A stretch of 64,000 bases of DNA from Paenibacillus sp. URB8-2 (GTDB lineage Bacteria; Bacillota; Bacilli; Paenibacillales; Paenibacillaceae): the NCBI RefSeq assembly GCF_013393385.1, contig NZ_AP023239.1, positions 2,108,001 to 2,172,000 on the forward strand, in the 5' to 3' direction. Below the pieces are notes generated by a model. That model made no database searches. It worked only from the letters and a program-made list of their open reading frames with translations, and was not told the DNA's origin. This document shows positions 8,488 to 17,051 of this stretch, piece by piece. Position 1 is the stretch's first letter; each line of letters begins with the position of its first letter. The position numbers and the translations under genes are program-made.

Positions 8488-8655
8488 TTGCGGGGATATT
8501 TATAAGCTTTATTGCGGCAGCTCGAGAACATCCTCCAGCTTTCGGATGAACCTGGACAATGTCTTTTGTTTTCCATTATTATAGGGCGTGTAAATGATAC
8601 TTGCCGGGAGATGAAAGGCATTTCCGGATAATCCACGGGAAGGGAAGAGTCATCC

Positions 8656-9372
8656 ATGAGCAGAGAAGAGCTGGGAACGGAACGACAAGAAACGAAGCCG
8701 ACGCTACAAAAGCCCGAGGCGATGGTGTTCGATATGGACGGCACACTGTTTCAGACGGAAAGTCTGCTGCTGCCCGCCTACCATAAAATGTTTGATATTC
8801 TGCGCGAAGAGGGTCTTTATTCGGGGCCGACGCCGCCGGAGGAGCGGATATTGGGCTGCCTCGGCATGCTGCTGTCGGATATTTGGAAGAACGTCATGCC
8901 GGAAGCGGGCGAAAAGGTTCACCGGCGCGCCGACGAACTGCTGCTAAGGCTGGAGATCGAAGGCCTCGAGGCGGGCGGCTCCTTGCTGTATCCCAAGGTT
9001 CCCGAGACGCTTCGGAAGCTGAAGGAGCGGGGCGTCCGGCTGTTTGTATGCAGCAATGGCCTGGAGGAGTACATTCATAGTATTGTCGTCGTACATAAGC
9101 TGGATGATGTGTTCGAAGGCTTGTACAGCGCGGGCGGTCAGGGTACCTCCACCAAGGTTGATCTGCTGAAGCTTCTTCTGGACAATTACGGCATCGGCAG
9201 CGCCTGGATGGTAGGAGACCGTTCTTCCGATGTCCAGGCGGGCAAGGAGAATGGACAGACCGTAATCGGCTGTGCTTATGCCGGATTTGGCCGCAATGAC
9301 GAGCTTAAAGGCTCGGATGAGATTATCCGTTCCTTTGACCAGCTTCTGGAGCTGTATAACGGTGCGCAGTAA
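8656..9372 (+). CDS. HAD-family hydrolase (phosphoglycolate phosphatase-like)
   Basis: 238 residues with all HAD motifs: I DMDGTL (about residues 26-31), II VCSNG (Ser/Thr position), III lysine in GTSTKVDLLK, and IV GDRSSDVQAG. A helical cap domain between motifs I and II marks subfamily I (phosphoglycolate or beta-phosphoglucomutase-like). Substrate unknown. The ATG follows GGGAAGGGA. It is monocistronic and converges on the last yheC-like gene, sharing a long terminator. Confidence 0.82.
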   Translation: MSREELGTERQETKPTLQKPEAMVFDMDGTLFQTESLLLPAYHKMFDILREEGLYSGPTPPEERILGCLGMLLSDIWKNVMPEAGEKVHRRADELLLRLEIEGLEAGGSLLYPKVPETLRKLKERGVRLFVCSNGLEEYIHSIVVVHKLDDVFEGLYSAGGQGTSTKVDLLKLLLDNYGIGSAWMVGDRSSDVQAGKENGQTVIGCAYAGFGRNDELKGSDEIIRSFDQLLELYNGAQ

Positions 9373-9395
9373 AAGAAGAGCGCAGGAGCGCAAAT

Positions 9396-9464
9396 AAAAC
9401 CCCAACGAAGCAATCCTGTCCACACGCAAGGCGGGTGGAGGCGATTCGCTTGTTGGGGTTATTT
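9396..9464. terminator. Bidirectional terminator between the HAD gene and the yheC array
   Basis: A long inverted repeat, aaccccaacgaagcaatc against gattcgcttgttggggtt, encloses a 26-bp loop. A-rich and T-rich flanks allow it to act on both strands. Confidence 0.75.
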
Positions 9465-9489
9465 GCTGCCGGAACATGGCTGCGCCTCT

Positions 9490-10620
9490 TTACTCCTCGA
9501 TTTTCTTCGAGGATGAAGGCGCCAGCTTGGTCCGGTATATCCATAGCGCGTATTCCAGCGGCTGCTTTAGCGCTTTGCGGTAGGTTTCTCTCTCGCCGGC
9601 CCTGGAGAACACTTCCCGGGCCGGTTTGGGATTAACCTCAAGCACATAGATCCTTCCTTCCCGGTCAATGGCCAGATCGAGCGCCAGTTCGCATAAGGTG
9701 CCGAAGCTGTCTTCCAGAAAAGCGGCGGCGTCCAGACCGAGCTTCTCGGCCGATTGTATCGCTTTCGCCGCTTTCTCGCTGCTGCCCAGCCACTCCTTCA
9801 ACAGCGTTTCCGCTTTAACCGCATGACCGCCGCCGTGCAGATTGGAGGTCACGCTCTTGGCTGCTCCTACCCGGCCGGCTATGCCGGTCAGTGCCCAATT
9901 GCCTTGGCTGTTCTTCTGAACGAGCATCCGGTAATCGTGGAACCGGCCGCCGGGAAGACGCAGCGGAATACCCTGCTGAACGAGAAAACGGCCGCTGATG
10001 CACCACTGGCGCACGATCGACTCCAGCCGGGCCAGGGAAACCCGGCGGGGCTGAATAATCCGGCGGTTTTGGCGCCGGCCCTGGATATCGAACATCCCCC
10101 GTGGATCTTTCAGCCGCTCGATGCGCAGAATTCCTCTTCCGCCCGTGCCGTTGATTGGCTTGATATATACCACCGGACTGACCTTGAGTATCTTGTGCAG
10201 GTCTGCTGATGAGTGATACAGCAGAGTATCCGGCATATGTTGCCGGAAGCGGCTTTTTTGCGAGAACGTCTGGTGAATCGTCCATTTGTTACGCAGCGGC
10301 CGGTTCAGGAAGGTGAGGTGATTGTAACGCGAGCGGAATTGAAGCAGCTGCTGGAAGCGCACACTGCGCTGTATGCGGCACCGGTCGTAAATCATATCGG
10401 GAAAGGTCCGCCATTTTCGGCTCCATTCTCCCGTTGCCGGATCAAATACCATCGCATGAATGCGCTGCTTTCCACTGTCGACATCCATCGGCGTGAACAC
10501 GAAGACGTCCAGTCCGATTCGCTTGCCTTCCGTGATCATTTTGCGATACACCTGTTTTTCTTCAAGCTGCCGGGCGTTGTTCAGATACAGGGTTAGAATG
10601 CCTAAGACGGGTTGAGTCAC
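9490..10620 (-). CDS. YheC/YheD family ATP-grasp spore coat protein (paralogue 5)
   Basis: 376 residues, last gene of a six-gene minus-strand operon. It opens with a conserved short-form N-terminus (PVLGILTLYL), followed by an ATP-grasp fold: nucleotide-binding VVYIKPINGTGGRGI (about residue 150), FLVQQGIPL, and the metal-binding ELALDLAID...VLEVNPKP near residue 320. YheC and YheD are coat-associated proteins of unknown chemistry. The intact fold suggests a carboxylate-amine ligase. Its ATG overlaps the stop of the GNAT gene by 4 bp, so translation is coupled. Confidence 0.85.
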   Translation of the reverse strand: MTQPVLGILTLYLNNARQLEEKQVYRKMITEGKRIGLDVFVFTPMDVDSGKQRIHAMVFDPATGEWSRKWRTFPDMIYDRCRIQRSVRFQQLLQFRSRYNHLTFLNRPLRNKWTIHQTFSQKSRFRQHMPDTLLYHSSADLHKILKVSPVVYIKPINGTGGRGILRIERLKDPRGMFDIQGRRQNRRIIQPRRVSLARLESIVRQWCISGRFLVQQGIPLRLPGGRFHDYRMLVQKNSQGNWALTGIAGRVGAAKSVTSNLHGGGHAVKAETLLKEWLGSSEKAAKAIQSAEKLGLDAAAFLEDSFGTLCELALDLAIDREGRIYVLEVNPKPAREVFSRAGERETYRKALKQPLEYALWIYRTKLAPSSSKKIEE

Positions 10621-11159
10621 AGGGATTCACCTTCTTGCAATGAAATGGCTGCCCGTCTCAGTTCTGCCGCCTTCCCGGCCGCTTCTGCCCGCGAGAACGC
10701 GGGCGGGAAGGAACGCAGGTGCAGGACGGCCGCGCCGGAGGGGCTCCGAGTTAGCCCCACAGCGGCGAGGCCGGCATTGAAGCACATCTTCAGGCTGGCC
10801 GCATTGTCCGAAGCGACACGGCATTCGAGCTTTCCGAGACGTTCGAGCTGCGCCCGCAACAGCGAGGCGCCTATGCCTTTGCCCCGGTACAGGGTGTGAA
10901 CGGCGATCACGCAAGTTTCTTTGCCGTAATCCGTCACAAAGCTTAAGGCTGCGAGCTGGCTGCCGAGCTGATCGCGGATGGTTGCCGTAAGCAGCGACGA
11001 ACCGGGAGCAGACAGGCGCTCAGGCGTCAGATCTGCCAGTGTCATCCAGCCTTCCGGGGTAATCCGTTTGTCGGCATGGCGGCGGAGAAAGGCAAGGAGC
11101 GCGTCGCGCTGCCGGCTCCACTGCGCGGGGCCGGCGGCGTAAATGGAAGATATCCGCAT
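10617..11159 (-). CDS. GNAT family N-acetyltransferase
   Basis: 180 residues with the GNAT acetyl-CoA pyrophosphate loop RGKGIGASLL (Q/RxxGxG/A) at about residues 92-101 and the following strand-helix ECRVASDNAASLKMCFNAGL. It transfers an acetyl group from acetyl-CoA to an amine; the acceptor is unknown. It sits inside the yheC/yheD operon (9 bp after one paralogue, 4-bp overlap with the next), which suggests it modifies the same product. The DNA is locally very GC-rich. Confidence 0.82.
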   Translation of the reverse strand: MRISSIYAAGPAQWSRQRDALLAFLRRHADKRITPEGWMTLADLTPERLSAPGSSLLTATIRDQLGSQLAALSFVTDYGKETCVIAVHTLYRGKGIGASLLRAQLERLGKLECRVASDNAASLKMCFNAGLAAVGLTRSPSGAAVLHLRSFPPAFSRAEAAGKAAELRRAAISLQEGESL

Positions 11160-11168
11160 ATTGGCTGA

Positions 11169-12293
11169 TCACATCCTTTGCGGAGAGATTGCGGTTTGGC
11201 GGGACAAGTGCTGGCTGTATTGAAAGATCCGTTCGAGCGAGAGCCTCCGGATGTCCGGTTCGTCGAATTTCATGGGCCGGGAATTGGCCTCGAAGAACCA
11301 GAGACCGCCCCTTTCATCGACGCCAAGGTCCATGGACATTTCGCCCAGCATATAGCCGGAAGCCCGCTCGATTTGCCGGGCGATCAGCAGGGCGGTTGAG
11401 GACACGCTTTTCAGGATGGATACGGACCGTTCGGGTCCGAACATGGCTTCAAGCATGCTTGAAGGCTCTTCGACGCTGCCGCCGCGCGGAACATGGGTCG
11501 TAATGCTGCGGGAGCCGGCCAGTCTTGCGCCGATGCCTGTAACCCCCCATCCGCCCTTGCCGTTTTTCTGCAGGAGCACACGCAGGTCGAAAGGTCTTCC
11601 CTTGCATGTCGCAAGCTCAATCGCCTGCTGAACGATATATCGAGAGTCGCCTCGTTCCTTCCCGATGCGGGACCAGAGACGTTCCATCGACGCCGCCTTA
11701 TACGTGACGTTCTTTTTGCCGCTTTGGATTTGCAGCCGGTACGGAAGGTCTCCTTCGGTGTGATATTTGATCCGCATGATACCTTTTCCCGCCTTGCCGC
11801 TCTCAGGCTTGAGATACAGGCTGCTGTGGGTTTTCAGCATCGACGACAGCGTTCGCGAGCTTCTCAGCCGCCGTGTTGCCGGCACATGCCGGGAAGTGGC
11901 ATGCGAGCCTTTCAGCCATTCGAATAGGCTCCATTTATTGAAAAAGTAAGGATTGTACAGCCGAATGCCCGGATGCTCCAGACATTCGGCGATTTTGCGG
12001 GCTACCGCGGGTTTGGCTTCTTCCTCGCGGGTTGAAATGCGGTTGTATACGACTTGCGGCGGCGGAAGCTGGACGGAGATCCAAGACTTGCCCGGACCCG
12101 GTACATACCCGGCAACATAGGGACTCTCCAGCTTCAACTCGCGCACGGTAATCACATAAGCGAGATAGCCAAGTTCCTTTCCTGTACGAATGATATCGCG
12201 AAAGTTTTTATGATTGCCACGGAACTGCCTGTTCTTGTCTCTGGTCGTCAATATGGCGATGACGGGTCGGCCGTCTTCGTACCTGATGTTCAC
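11169..12293 (-). CDS. YheC/YheD family ATP-grasp spore coat protein (paralogue 4)
   Basis: 374 residues, short YheC-like form. The N-terminal strand (RPVIAILTTRDK) is followed by PPPQVVYNRISTREEE. The ATP-grasp core is SLYLKPESGKAGKGIMRI, YIVQQAIEL and EMSMDLGVD...FFEANSRP, with the metal-binding Glu and Asn present. The C-terminus ends in an alpha-helix typical of the family. Its ATG overlaps the stop of the upstream paralogue by 4 bp. Confidence 0.85.
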   Translation of the reverse strand: MNIRYEDGRPVIAILTTRDKNRQFRGNHKNFRDIIRTGKELGYLAYVITVRELKLESPYVAGYVPGPGKSWISVQLPPPQVVYNRISTREEEAKPAVARKIAECLEHPGIRLYNPYFFNKWSLFEWLKGSHATSRHVPATRRLRSSRTLSSMLKTHSSLYLKPESGKAGKGIMRIKYHTEGDLPYRLQIQSGKKNVTYKAASMERLWSRIGKERGDSRYIVQQAIELATCKGRPFDLRVLLQKNGKGGWGVTGIGARLAGSRSITTHVPRGGSVEEPSSMLEAMFGPERSVSILKSVSSTALLIARQIERASGYMLGEMSMDLGVDERGGLWFFEANSRPMKFDEPDIRRLSLERIFQYSQHLSRQTAISPQRM

Positions 12294-13663
12294 ATATCAT
12301 CCCTCCTGCGGAACTTGCTGAGGTATAGGCAGTGCTCCAGTATATGCTCGATGGAGGCTTTGCCTTCAGCCCGCAGGGAAGGGTGGCGGAAAATGGACCG
12401 CCCGGGCTTGGCGTTTGCCTCGAACATCCAGATCTCTTCATCCTGGTCGATGCCAAGATCGAAGCCGATCTCTCCGAGCAGATGGCGGTGCTGGGTTTCC
12501 AACGATTCCGCCAGCCGGATGGCCGTTTGCTTCGCCCGCTGCAGCACCTCGTCGGCATTGGCTCCGAATACGCGTCCGAGTGCCTGCTGCGGCGTAAGGA
12601 GGGAGCCTCCATTTTTAAGATGGGTCGTTACGCTGCCCCGTCCGGCCTTTTTCGCTCCGATGCCAACCACGACCCACTGGTTGCTGCCGTTCTTGTGCAT
12701 ATGGAACCGGAAGTCGATCGGGCAGCCGTCGATTTCGATCAGCCGGATGCCCTGCTGAACGACATAGCTCTGCAGGGTGCGTCCGTGGCGGGACTGCAGC
12801 AGCCGCATCAGGCTGTCAAAGGTTCCGAAGCGCAGCAGCACGTTCTTGCCGCCCCGGCGGTAACGGGCGAAATATCCGCGTTTGGGCAGATAGGTCAGCC
12901 GGTAAATGCCGTGGCCGAGGCTTCCGGCGGATGGCTTGTAATAGACGAAATGATGGCGTTCCAGCATATCTTTAATGAGATCGGGGTCCGGGCTGCTGTG
13001 CGTTTCGGGCACATGCTGGTTGGCGAAGCTGTCGTTTTCAAGCAGACGGTAAATATCCGATTTGTTAAAGAAGCTCCAGTTGAAAAATGGGATTTTCTTA
13101 CGGATGAACCGTTCCCGCAGCTGGTTGATCGCCGGCGAGGTTTCCGCCCGCCTGCTGGGCAGCCGGTTATAGATGACGTCGGGCAGAGGCACCATCTTGC
13201 GCTCGAACTTGCCGTTTTCCGTCAGAAAGTAGCCGTTTACGCGTTCCTGCTGCCAGTTAATGTCCCGGGGCATGAACGCGAAGATATAGCACATGTTGCC
13301 GCCTTCGCGAAGCAATTGCTTGATAAATCCCGTTCGGGAACCGAACGGCTGGGCCGAAGCAGCCGGACCGTCGGACAGGACGCCCACAAGCGGACCTAGC
13401 TGAACCTCGTCGTTCTGCAGGTTGCGCAAGTAGACGTTGCCCGTTTTAGGCACCTTGATGGCGTTTTGGACGCCCGAAGCCAGAAAAAGATGCTTTCCGG
13501 CGCGCTTGATCGGCTTAATCACCGCCGGAATGGCGTCTTTGCCGAGCCTCAGCCGGATGTTCCTCTTCCCGGACAGCTTCAAGCTTTTCATCAGCGCCCC
13601 CGATATATATACAACTCTTTGGGGCTGCTTGGTGAAATGGACATTGCAAAATGTGAGACCCAT
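12290..13663 (-). CDS. YheC/YheD family ATP-grasp spore coat protein (paralogue 3, long form)
   Basis: 457 residues, the length of B. subtilis YheD. An additional ~90-residue N-terminal domain (KSLKLSGKRNIRLRLGKDAI) precedes the shared region starting LGPLVGVLSDG. The ATP-grasp core includes FVYYKPSAGSLGHGI, YVVQQGIRLI and EIGFDLGID...MFEANAKPGR. It starts directly at the end of paralogue 2 with no gap. The substrate is unknown. Confidence 0.86.
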   Translation of the reverse strand: MGLTFCNVHFTKQPQRVVYISGALMKSLKLSGKRNIRLRLGKDAIPAVIKPIKRAGKHLFLASGVQNAIKVPKTGNVYLRNLQNDEVQLGPLVGVLSDGPAASAQPFGSRTGFIKQLLREGGNMCYIFAFMPRDINWQQERVNGYFLTENGKFERKMVPLPDVIYNRLPSRRAETSPAINQLRERFIRKKIPFFNWSFFNKSDIYRLLENDSFANQHVPETHSSPDPDLIKDMLERHHFVYYKPSAGSLGHGIYRLTYLPKRGYFARYRRGGKNVLLRFGTFDSLMRLLQSRHGRTLQSYVVQQGIRLIEIDGCPIDFRFHMHKNGSNQWVVVGIGAKKAGRGSVTTHLKNGGSLLTPQQALGRVFGANADEVLQRAKQTAIRLAESLETQHRHLLGEIGFDLGIDQDEEIWMFEANAKPGRSIFRHPSLRAEGKASIEHILEHCLYLSKFRRRDDM

Positions 13664-14836
13664 TTATGAATCCTCCTTAGGCACCATTGATATCAATCTT
13701 CCGGATAATCCGCGTAAGCTTTCGGCGCTGCGGGGAGAACGGCGCCGCGTCAGCAGCAGGTATCGGGCGTAAGAGAGAGGGTTTTCCGCCGAGCGCCGCG
13801 CGGCGTCTCTGTCGCCCGTCAGCGTGAATGCCGAGCGGCCCGGCTTGGAGTTCGCCTCCAGCAGCCAGATCCGGCCTCCGGGATCGATGCCGAAATCGAG
13901 CCCGAGCTCGCCGAGACGCCCGAAGGCTGCCTCCAGCAGCGGCGGAAGAAAGGCGGCGCTAAGTTCCACCTCACGCAGAATATCTTCCGCGGCCCCGCCG
14001 TATTGCTTCCGCAAAAAGGAAGCGGGATGCACCGCGGTTCCTCCGCCGTGAAGGTTCGAGGTAAGCGAACCGTACGGGCCAAGGCGGGCAGCCATTCCGG
14101 CGAGCGTCCAGCCGCCGCCGCCGTCCTTCTGCATAAGCACGCGGACATCGAACGGCTGTCCACCGCCGGTCAGCCGCAGGAACGGCTGCATGATAAAGCC
14201 CTGCTTGCCGATAAAGCGGTCGATCCATTCCAGTCCGTCGCGGCGGTCATCAAAGCCGCGGACGATCTCCCGGTTTTCTCCATCCCGGCCCCTTACAAAC
14301 AGTCCTCCGGATGACGTTCCCCAGAGTGCAGCATGCAGGGTACGCTTTCCGTGTGTGCCTGCCCGGGGCTTCAGAAAGACCCCGTCTTCCCGTTCCGCGA
14401 GCATTCGCTCCAGGCTGCGCCGGCCTGCATACCGTTTGGTCTCGGGCAGTAGAGAAGACGCTCTGCGGCTTCGCCGCAGGATTTGATGGACCTTCCACTT
14501 GTCCGGCAGCCCTCTCGACCATTCCAGGCTGCGCGCCAGCGCATGCAGTGCCCGGGAGGCGTTCCGTCTTTCCTCCGGATTCCTGCAGAACATCCGGTTA
14601 TACACAATATCGGGTGCTTCGGCTGTCGCTGCTCGCCATTCTTCGCCGGTTCGGACAAATCCGCTCACCGTCCGGCCGTCGTCCGATACGCCATCGGGAG
14701 TGAAGATGATGACGCGCAGACCGTAGGATGGAGCGTCCCGGCACAGTGCGCTGCAGAAGGCGGGTTCGGCCACCGGGGAACCTTTGACGCCTCGGCAGGT
14801 CAGAATACCGAGACAGCCTATTTCGGTCACAGGCAT
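13664..14836 (-). CDS. YheC/YheD family ATP-grasp spore coat protein (paralogue 2)
   Basis: 390 residues, short form. It begins near IGCLGILTCRGVKG, with DIVYNRMFCRNPEERR as the conserved internal motif. The ATP-grasp core reads GVFLKPRAGTHGKRTL (the glycine loop is less regular than in its neighbours), FIMQPFLRL and ELGLDFGID...LLEANSKPGRS. The ATG has a good RBS (AAGGAGGACGCC). Arg and Gly content is high and the DNA is very GC-rich. Confidence 0.84.
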   Translation of the reverse strand: MPVTEIGCLGILTCRGVKGSPVAEPAFCSALCRDAPSYGLRVIIFTPDGVSDDGRTVSGFVRTGEEWRAATAEAPDIVYNRMFCRNPEERRNASRALHALARSLEWSRGLPDKWKVHQILRRSRRASSLLPETKRYAGRRSLERMLAEREDGVFLKPRAGTHGKRTLHAALWGTSSGGLFVRGRDGENREIVRGFDDRRDGLEWIDRFIGKQGFIMQPFLRLTGGGQPFDVRVLMQKDGGGGWTLAGMAARLGPYGSLTSNLHGGGTAVHPASFLRKQYGGAAEDILREVELSAAFLPPLLEAAFGRLGELGLDFGIDPGGRIWLLEANSKPGRSAFTLTGDRDAARRSAENPLSYARYLLLTRRRSPRSAESLRGLSGRLISMVPKEDS

Positions 14837-14846
14837 GGCGTCCTCC

Positions 14847-16211
14847 TTACAAACCGGCCAGGTATCGGCAGTATTGGATCATCTGCTTGACGGACGGTCT
14901 GATTTTGGTGTCGTTCAGCGGAGTGTTGTCGTTCTTGGACGGTTTCGAATTCACTTCCAATAGCCACGTTCGGCCGGATTGATCCATTCCGAGGTCGATG
15001 CCCAGTTCGCCGAAATGGGCTGGAATATTGGCCTCTACGCCTTTGGCTATGGCAAGCGCCGCCCGGGGCAGTTGGAGATTCGCGCTTTCCTTGGCGCCGG
15101 GTGGAATGGAGCTTTTGCCGACCGCTTCGCGAACGGTGCTGAGACTGCCGCCCCGCGCCAGATTCGAGACGAAATGGTTGTTCCCCGCGGTGCGGGCGAC
15201 AATGGAGGTGACCCCCCATATCCCTTTGCCGTTCTTTTGCACAAGCGCGCGGAAATCGACAGGCCTTCGTCCGATCTCCATCAGCGGCAGACCTTGCTGA
15301 ATCTGGTAGCGGGTGGTCTTCATCTTTGGCGCGATCGTCTGAAACAATTTGGCGAGGGTTGGGTAACTCTGCTTGCGGGTGCCCAGCGGTGTCGTGGACT
15401 GCAGCCGGTAGCCGCCTTCTTCTCGGGAAATCCGCAGAATGCCTTTGCCGAGACTGCCCCGGACAGGCTTCAGAAACACAACCGGATAATGGCCGCACAT
15501 TCTCTTGAGAATCGCAAATCCGCTGAGCGGGTGGGACTCCGGCAAGTAACGCTGGAGGGCGGGGTCCCGTCGCAGCGCGTCGAACACCTCGGTCTTGTCA
15601 AGGAATTTTTCATTGAAAAAATGAGTGCCGTACCTTGATTTTACTTCGGCCAAAAAATGCTGTACGCTAGGTTTATTCTCCGCCTTGCGCGTCGTGAGCC
15701 TGTTATTGATGACATCGGCAATGGGCAGCTTCGATTTTTTCCAGCCCTCGTCATACACCCAGCCAGAAATGGTGGAGCTGGTGGTCTCCAGTGCTTCCGG
15801 CGTAAAGAAATAGACAAAGGCACCTTGTGTATGGCAGGCATTCGTCAATTCACGGCAGAACAGGGTGATCGGACCGAACAGCCTTTCAGGACGCTCGGGA
15901 TGCTCCCGGCTGACGAGTACTCCGATCAGCGGTCCGAGCCGGAGCGTCCGGCTTCCGGGAATGTAGGAGGCGTTCAGAACATTCCGCGCCTTCCATCCGG
16001 TCTTTCTCGCCAGCCCCTCGCTGACGCGCAGGTTCTCGGATCTGGGGACCGGAATGACGGTGACCTCCTGACGGAAAGAACCGAAGGCAAGCAGGATTGG
16101 TCCGTGCGCCGGGATTTTGAGTTTTTTGATGAGCCGGTCGCCAAGCATGACGGCGTTCTCCTGCAGGATGCCCGAGTGCACCGTATGGACCGGGATCTTT
16201 AGCTTTGACAT
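14847..16211 (-). CDS. YheC/YheD family ATP-grasp spore coat protein (paralogue 1, long form)
   Basis: 454 residues, first gene of the operon. I set the start at 16211 (MSKLKIPVHTV) because AAGGAGATCCACG precedes it. The open frame extends 21 codons further upstream without an RBS. It has the YheD-type N-terminal domain (about 1-95), then LGPLIGVLVS, DVINNRLTTRKAE, and the ATP-grasp core VVFLKPVRGSLGKGI, QIQQGLPLME and ELGIDLGMD...LLEVNSKPS. It is divergent from yheA, as expected for a yhe cluster. Confidence 0.87.
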   Translation of the reverse strand: MSKLKIPVHTVHSGILQENAVMLGDRLIKKLKIPAHGPILLAFGSFRQEVTVIPVPRSENLRVSEGLARKTGWKARNVLNASYIPGSRTLRLGPLIGVLVSREHPERPERLFGPITLFCRELTNACHTQGAFVYFFTPEALETTSSTISGWVYDEGWKKSKLPIADVINNRLTTRKAENKPSVQHFLAEVKSRYGTHFFNEKFLDKTEVFDALRRDPALQRYLPESHPLSGFAILKRMCGHYPVVFLKPVRGSLGKGILRISREEGGYRLQSTTPLGTRKQSYPTLAKLFQTIAPKMKTTRYQIQQGLPLMEIGRRPVDFRALVQKNGKGIWGVTSIVARTAGNNHFVSNLARGGSLSTVREAVGKSSIPPGAKESANLQLPRAALAIAKGVEANIPAHFGELGIDLGMDQSGRTWLLEVNSKPSKNDNTPLNDTKIRPSVKQMIQYCRYLAGL

Positions 16212-16351
16212 CGTGGATCTCCTTCCGGTAGCAGCGTGATGCCGGCTGTTTGACAGCTGAGGTCTACATATCATTCATCATATGGAGTCATACGCCCCTT
16301 GGTGATTGACCCATCTCCCGAAAGGCCCCTTATTCACAAGGAAGGCACTGG

Positions 16352-16487
16352 GCTAACAAAACTAAGTGAACGCTTCCGAAGCAAGTTTTGCCGACGATTA
16401 CTCAATGAGGCTATGCTAACAAAACTAAGTGAACGCTTCCGAAGCAAGTTTCGCGAAGAATCCCTAGCAGCTTATGCTAACAAAACT
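16352..16487 (+). repeat. Tandem palindromic repeats upstream of yheA
   Basis: Two 40-bp units (16352-16391 and 16415-16454) share GCTAACAAAACTAAGTGAAC plus GCTTCCGAAGCAAGTTT and differ at one base. A third truncated copy, GCTAACAAAACT, is at 16476-16487. The spacing is 63 and 61 bp. Each unit can fold: CAAAACT pairs with AGTTTTG around the palindrome GCTTCcGAAGC. The repeats fill the yheD-yheA divergent gap and run up to the yheA RBS. No matching unit was noticed elsewhere in the window. Confidence 0.85.
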
Positions 16488-16504
16488 TTTAGGAGGAACT
16501 TAAC

Positions 16505-16849
16505 ATGAACATCTACGACAAGGCGCATGAATTGGCCCGCGCAATCAAGGAAAGCAGCGAGGTGGCGGATATTTCCGCCGCGCTTAAGCTGGTGGAGGCT
16601 GATCCGAGCAGCAAGGAGATGCTGGACAATTTTCGCAGCAGCCAGCAGGAGCTTCAGGAACGGATGATGTCGGGGGAAATGCCGGCACAGGAAGAGATGG
16701 AGAAGATGGAGAAGCTGTTTGAAGTGCTGAATATGAACCTCAGCATCCGCCGCCTGTTCGAAGCGGAACGGCGCCTAAGCGTCATTATTGAAGACGTGAA
16801 CAAGATTATTACCGGCAGCTTGGAACATCTGTACGGAACGGACGTTTAA
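16505..16849 (+). CDS. yheA: YlbF/YmcA family protein YheA (UPF0342)
   Basis: 114 residues, all-helical, with the YheA pattern: NIYDKAHELARAIKES, ADPSSKEMLDNFRSSQQELQ and EAERRLSVIIEDVNKII. The family relates to YlbF and YmcA, partners of the RNase Y-linked Y-complex, but YheA itself has no firm role. The ATG follows a strong TAGGAGGAACTTAAC. As in B. subtilis it lies beside yheC/yheD, here divergently. Confidence 0.88.
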   Translation: MNIYDKAHELARAIKESSEVADISAALKLVEADPSSKEMLDNFRSSQQELQERMMSGEMPAQEEMEKMEKLFEVLNMNLSIRRLFEAERRLSVIIEDVNKIITGSLEHLYGTDV

Positions 16850-16887
16850 AGGCACTCAGGCATTCATTTTTCCAAAATTAATACCAA

Positions 16888-16936
16888 AGAGGGTGCTTGC
16901 AGCCGGTAGACTCGGCGGCAAGCACCCTCTTTTATT
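16888..16936 (+). terminator. Intrinsic terminator of yheA
   Basis: The perfect 12-bp inverted repeat gagggtgcttgc / gcaagcaccctc is followed by TTTTATT. Confidence 0.93.
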
Positions 16937-16937
16937 C

Positions 16938-17038
16938 AAATATTAGAATGAATAAGCTGTGCGCTTATCATTTTGTCTTATATTTCTACGAGAAACGTAC
17001 TTGCGTCTTATAAAGACGCCGTCAGCCGTTTCTTCTTG
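16938..17038 (+). repeat. 101-bp structured intergenic repeat, copy B
   Basis: Outer stem AAATATTAG/CTTATATTT (8 of 9 pairs) surrounds hairpin ATAAGC-TGTGC-GCTTAT, a different stem from copies A and C in the same place. The invariant block (16986-17038) has one change, GGCG to GCCG, outside the stem. It begins two bases after the yheA terminator T-tract and ends 13 bp from the stop codon of the convergent LURP-one-like gene. Confidence 0.9.
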
Positions 17039-17051
17039 CTGCGATAGTTTT

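Noticed and set aside
12332..13399. Long plus-strand open frame opposite the yheC/yheD genes
   Set aside because: It mirrors the codon pattern of the minus-strand paralogue, has no RBS and shows no recognisable domain. GC-rich DNA often gives such antisense frames.
16299..16508. Small frame across the tandem repeats, giving TKLSERFRSKF twice
   Set aside because: The repetition comes from the DNA repeats, and the frame has no RBS and overlaps the yheA start.
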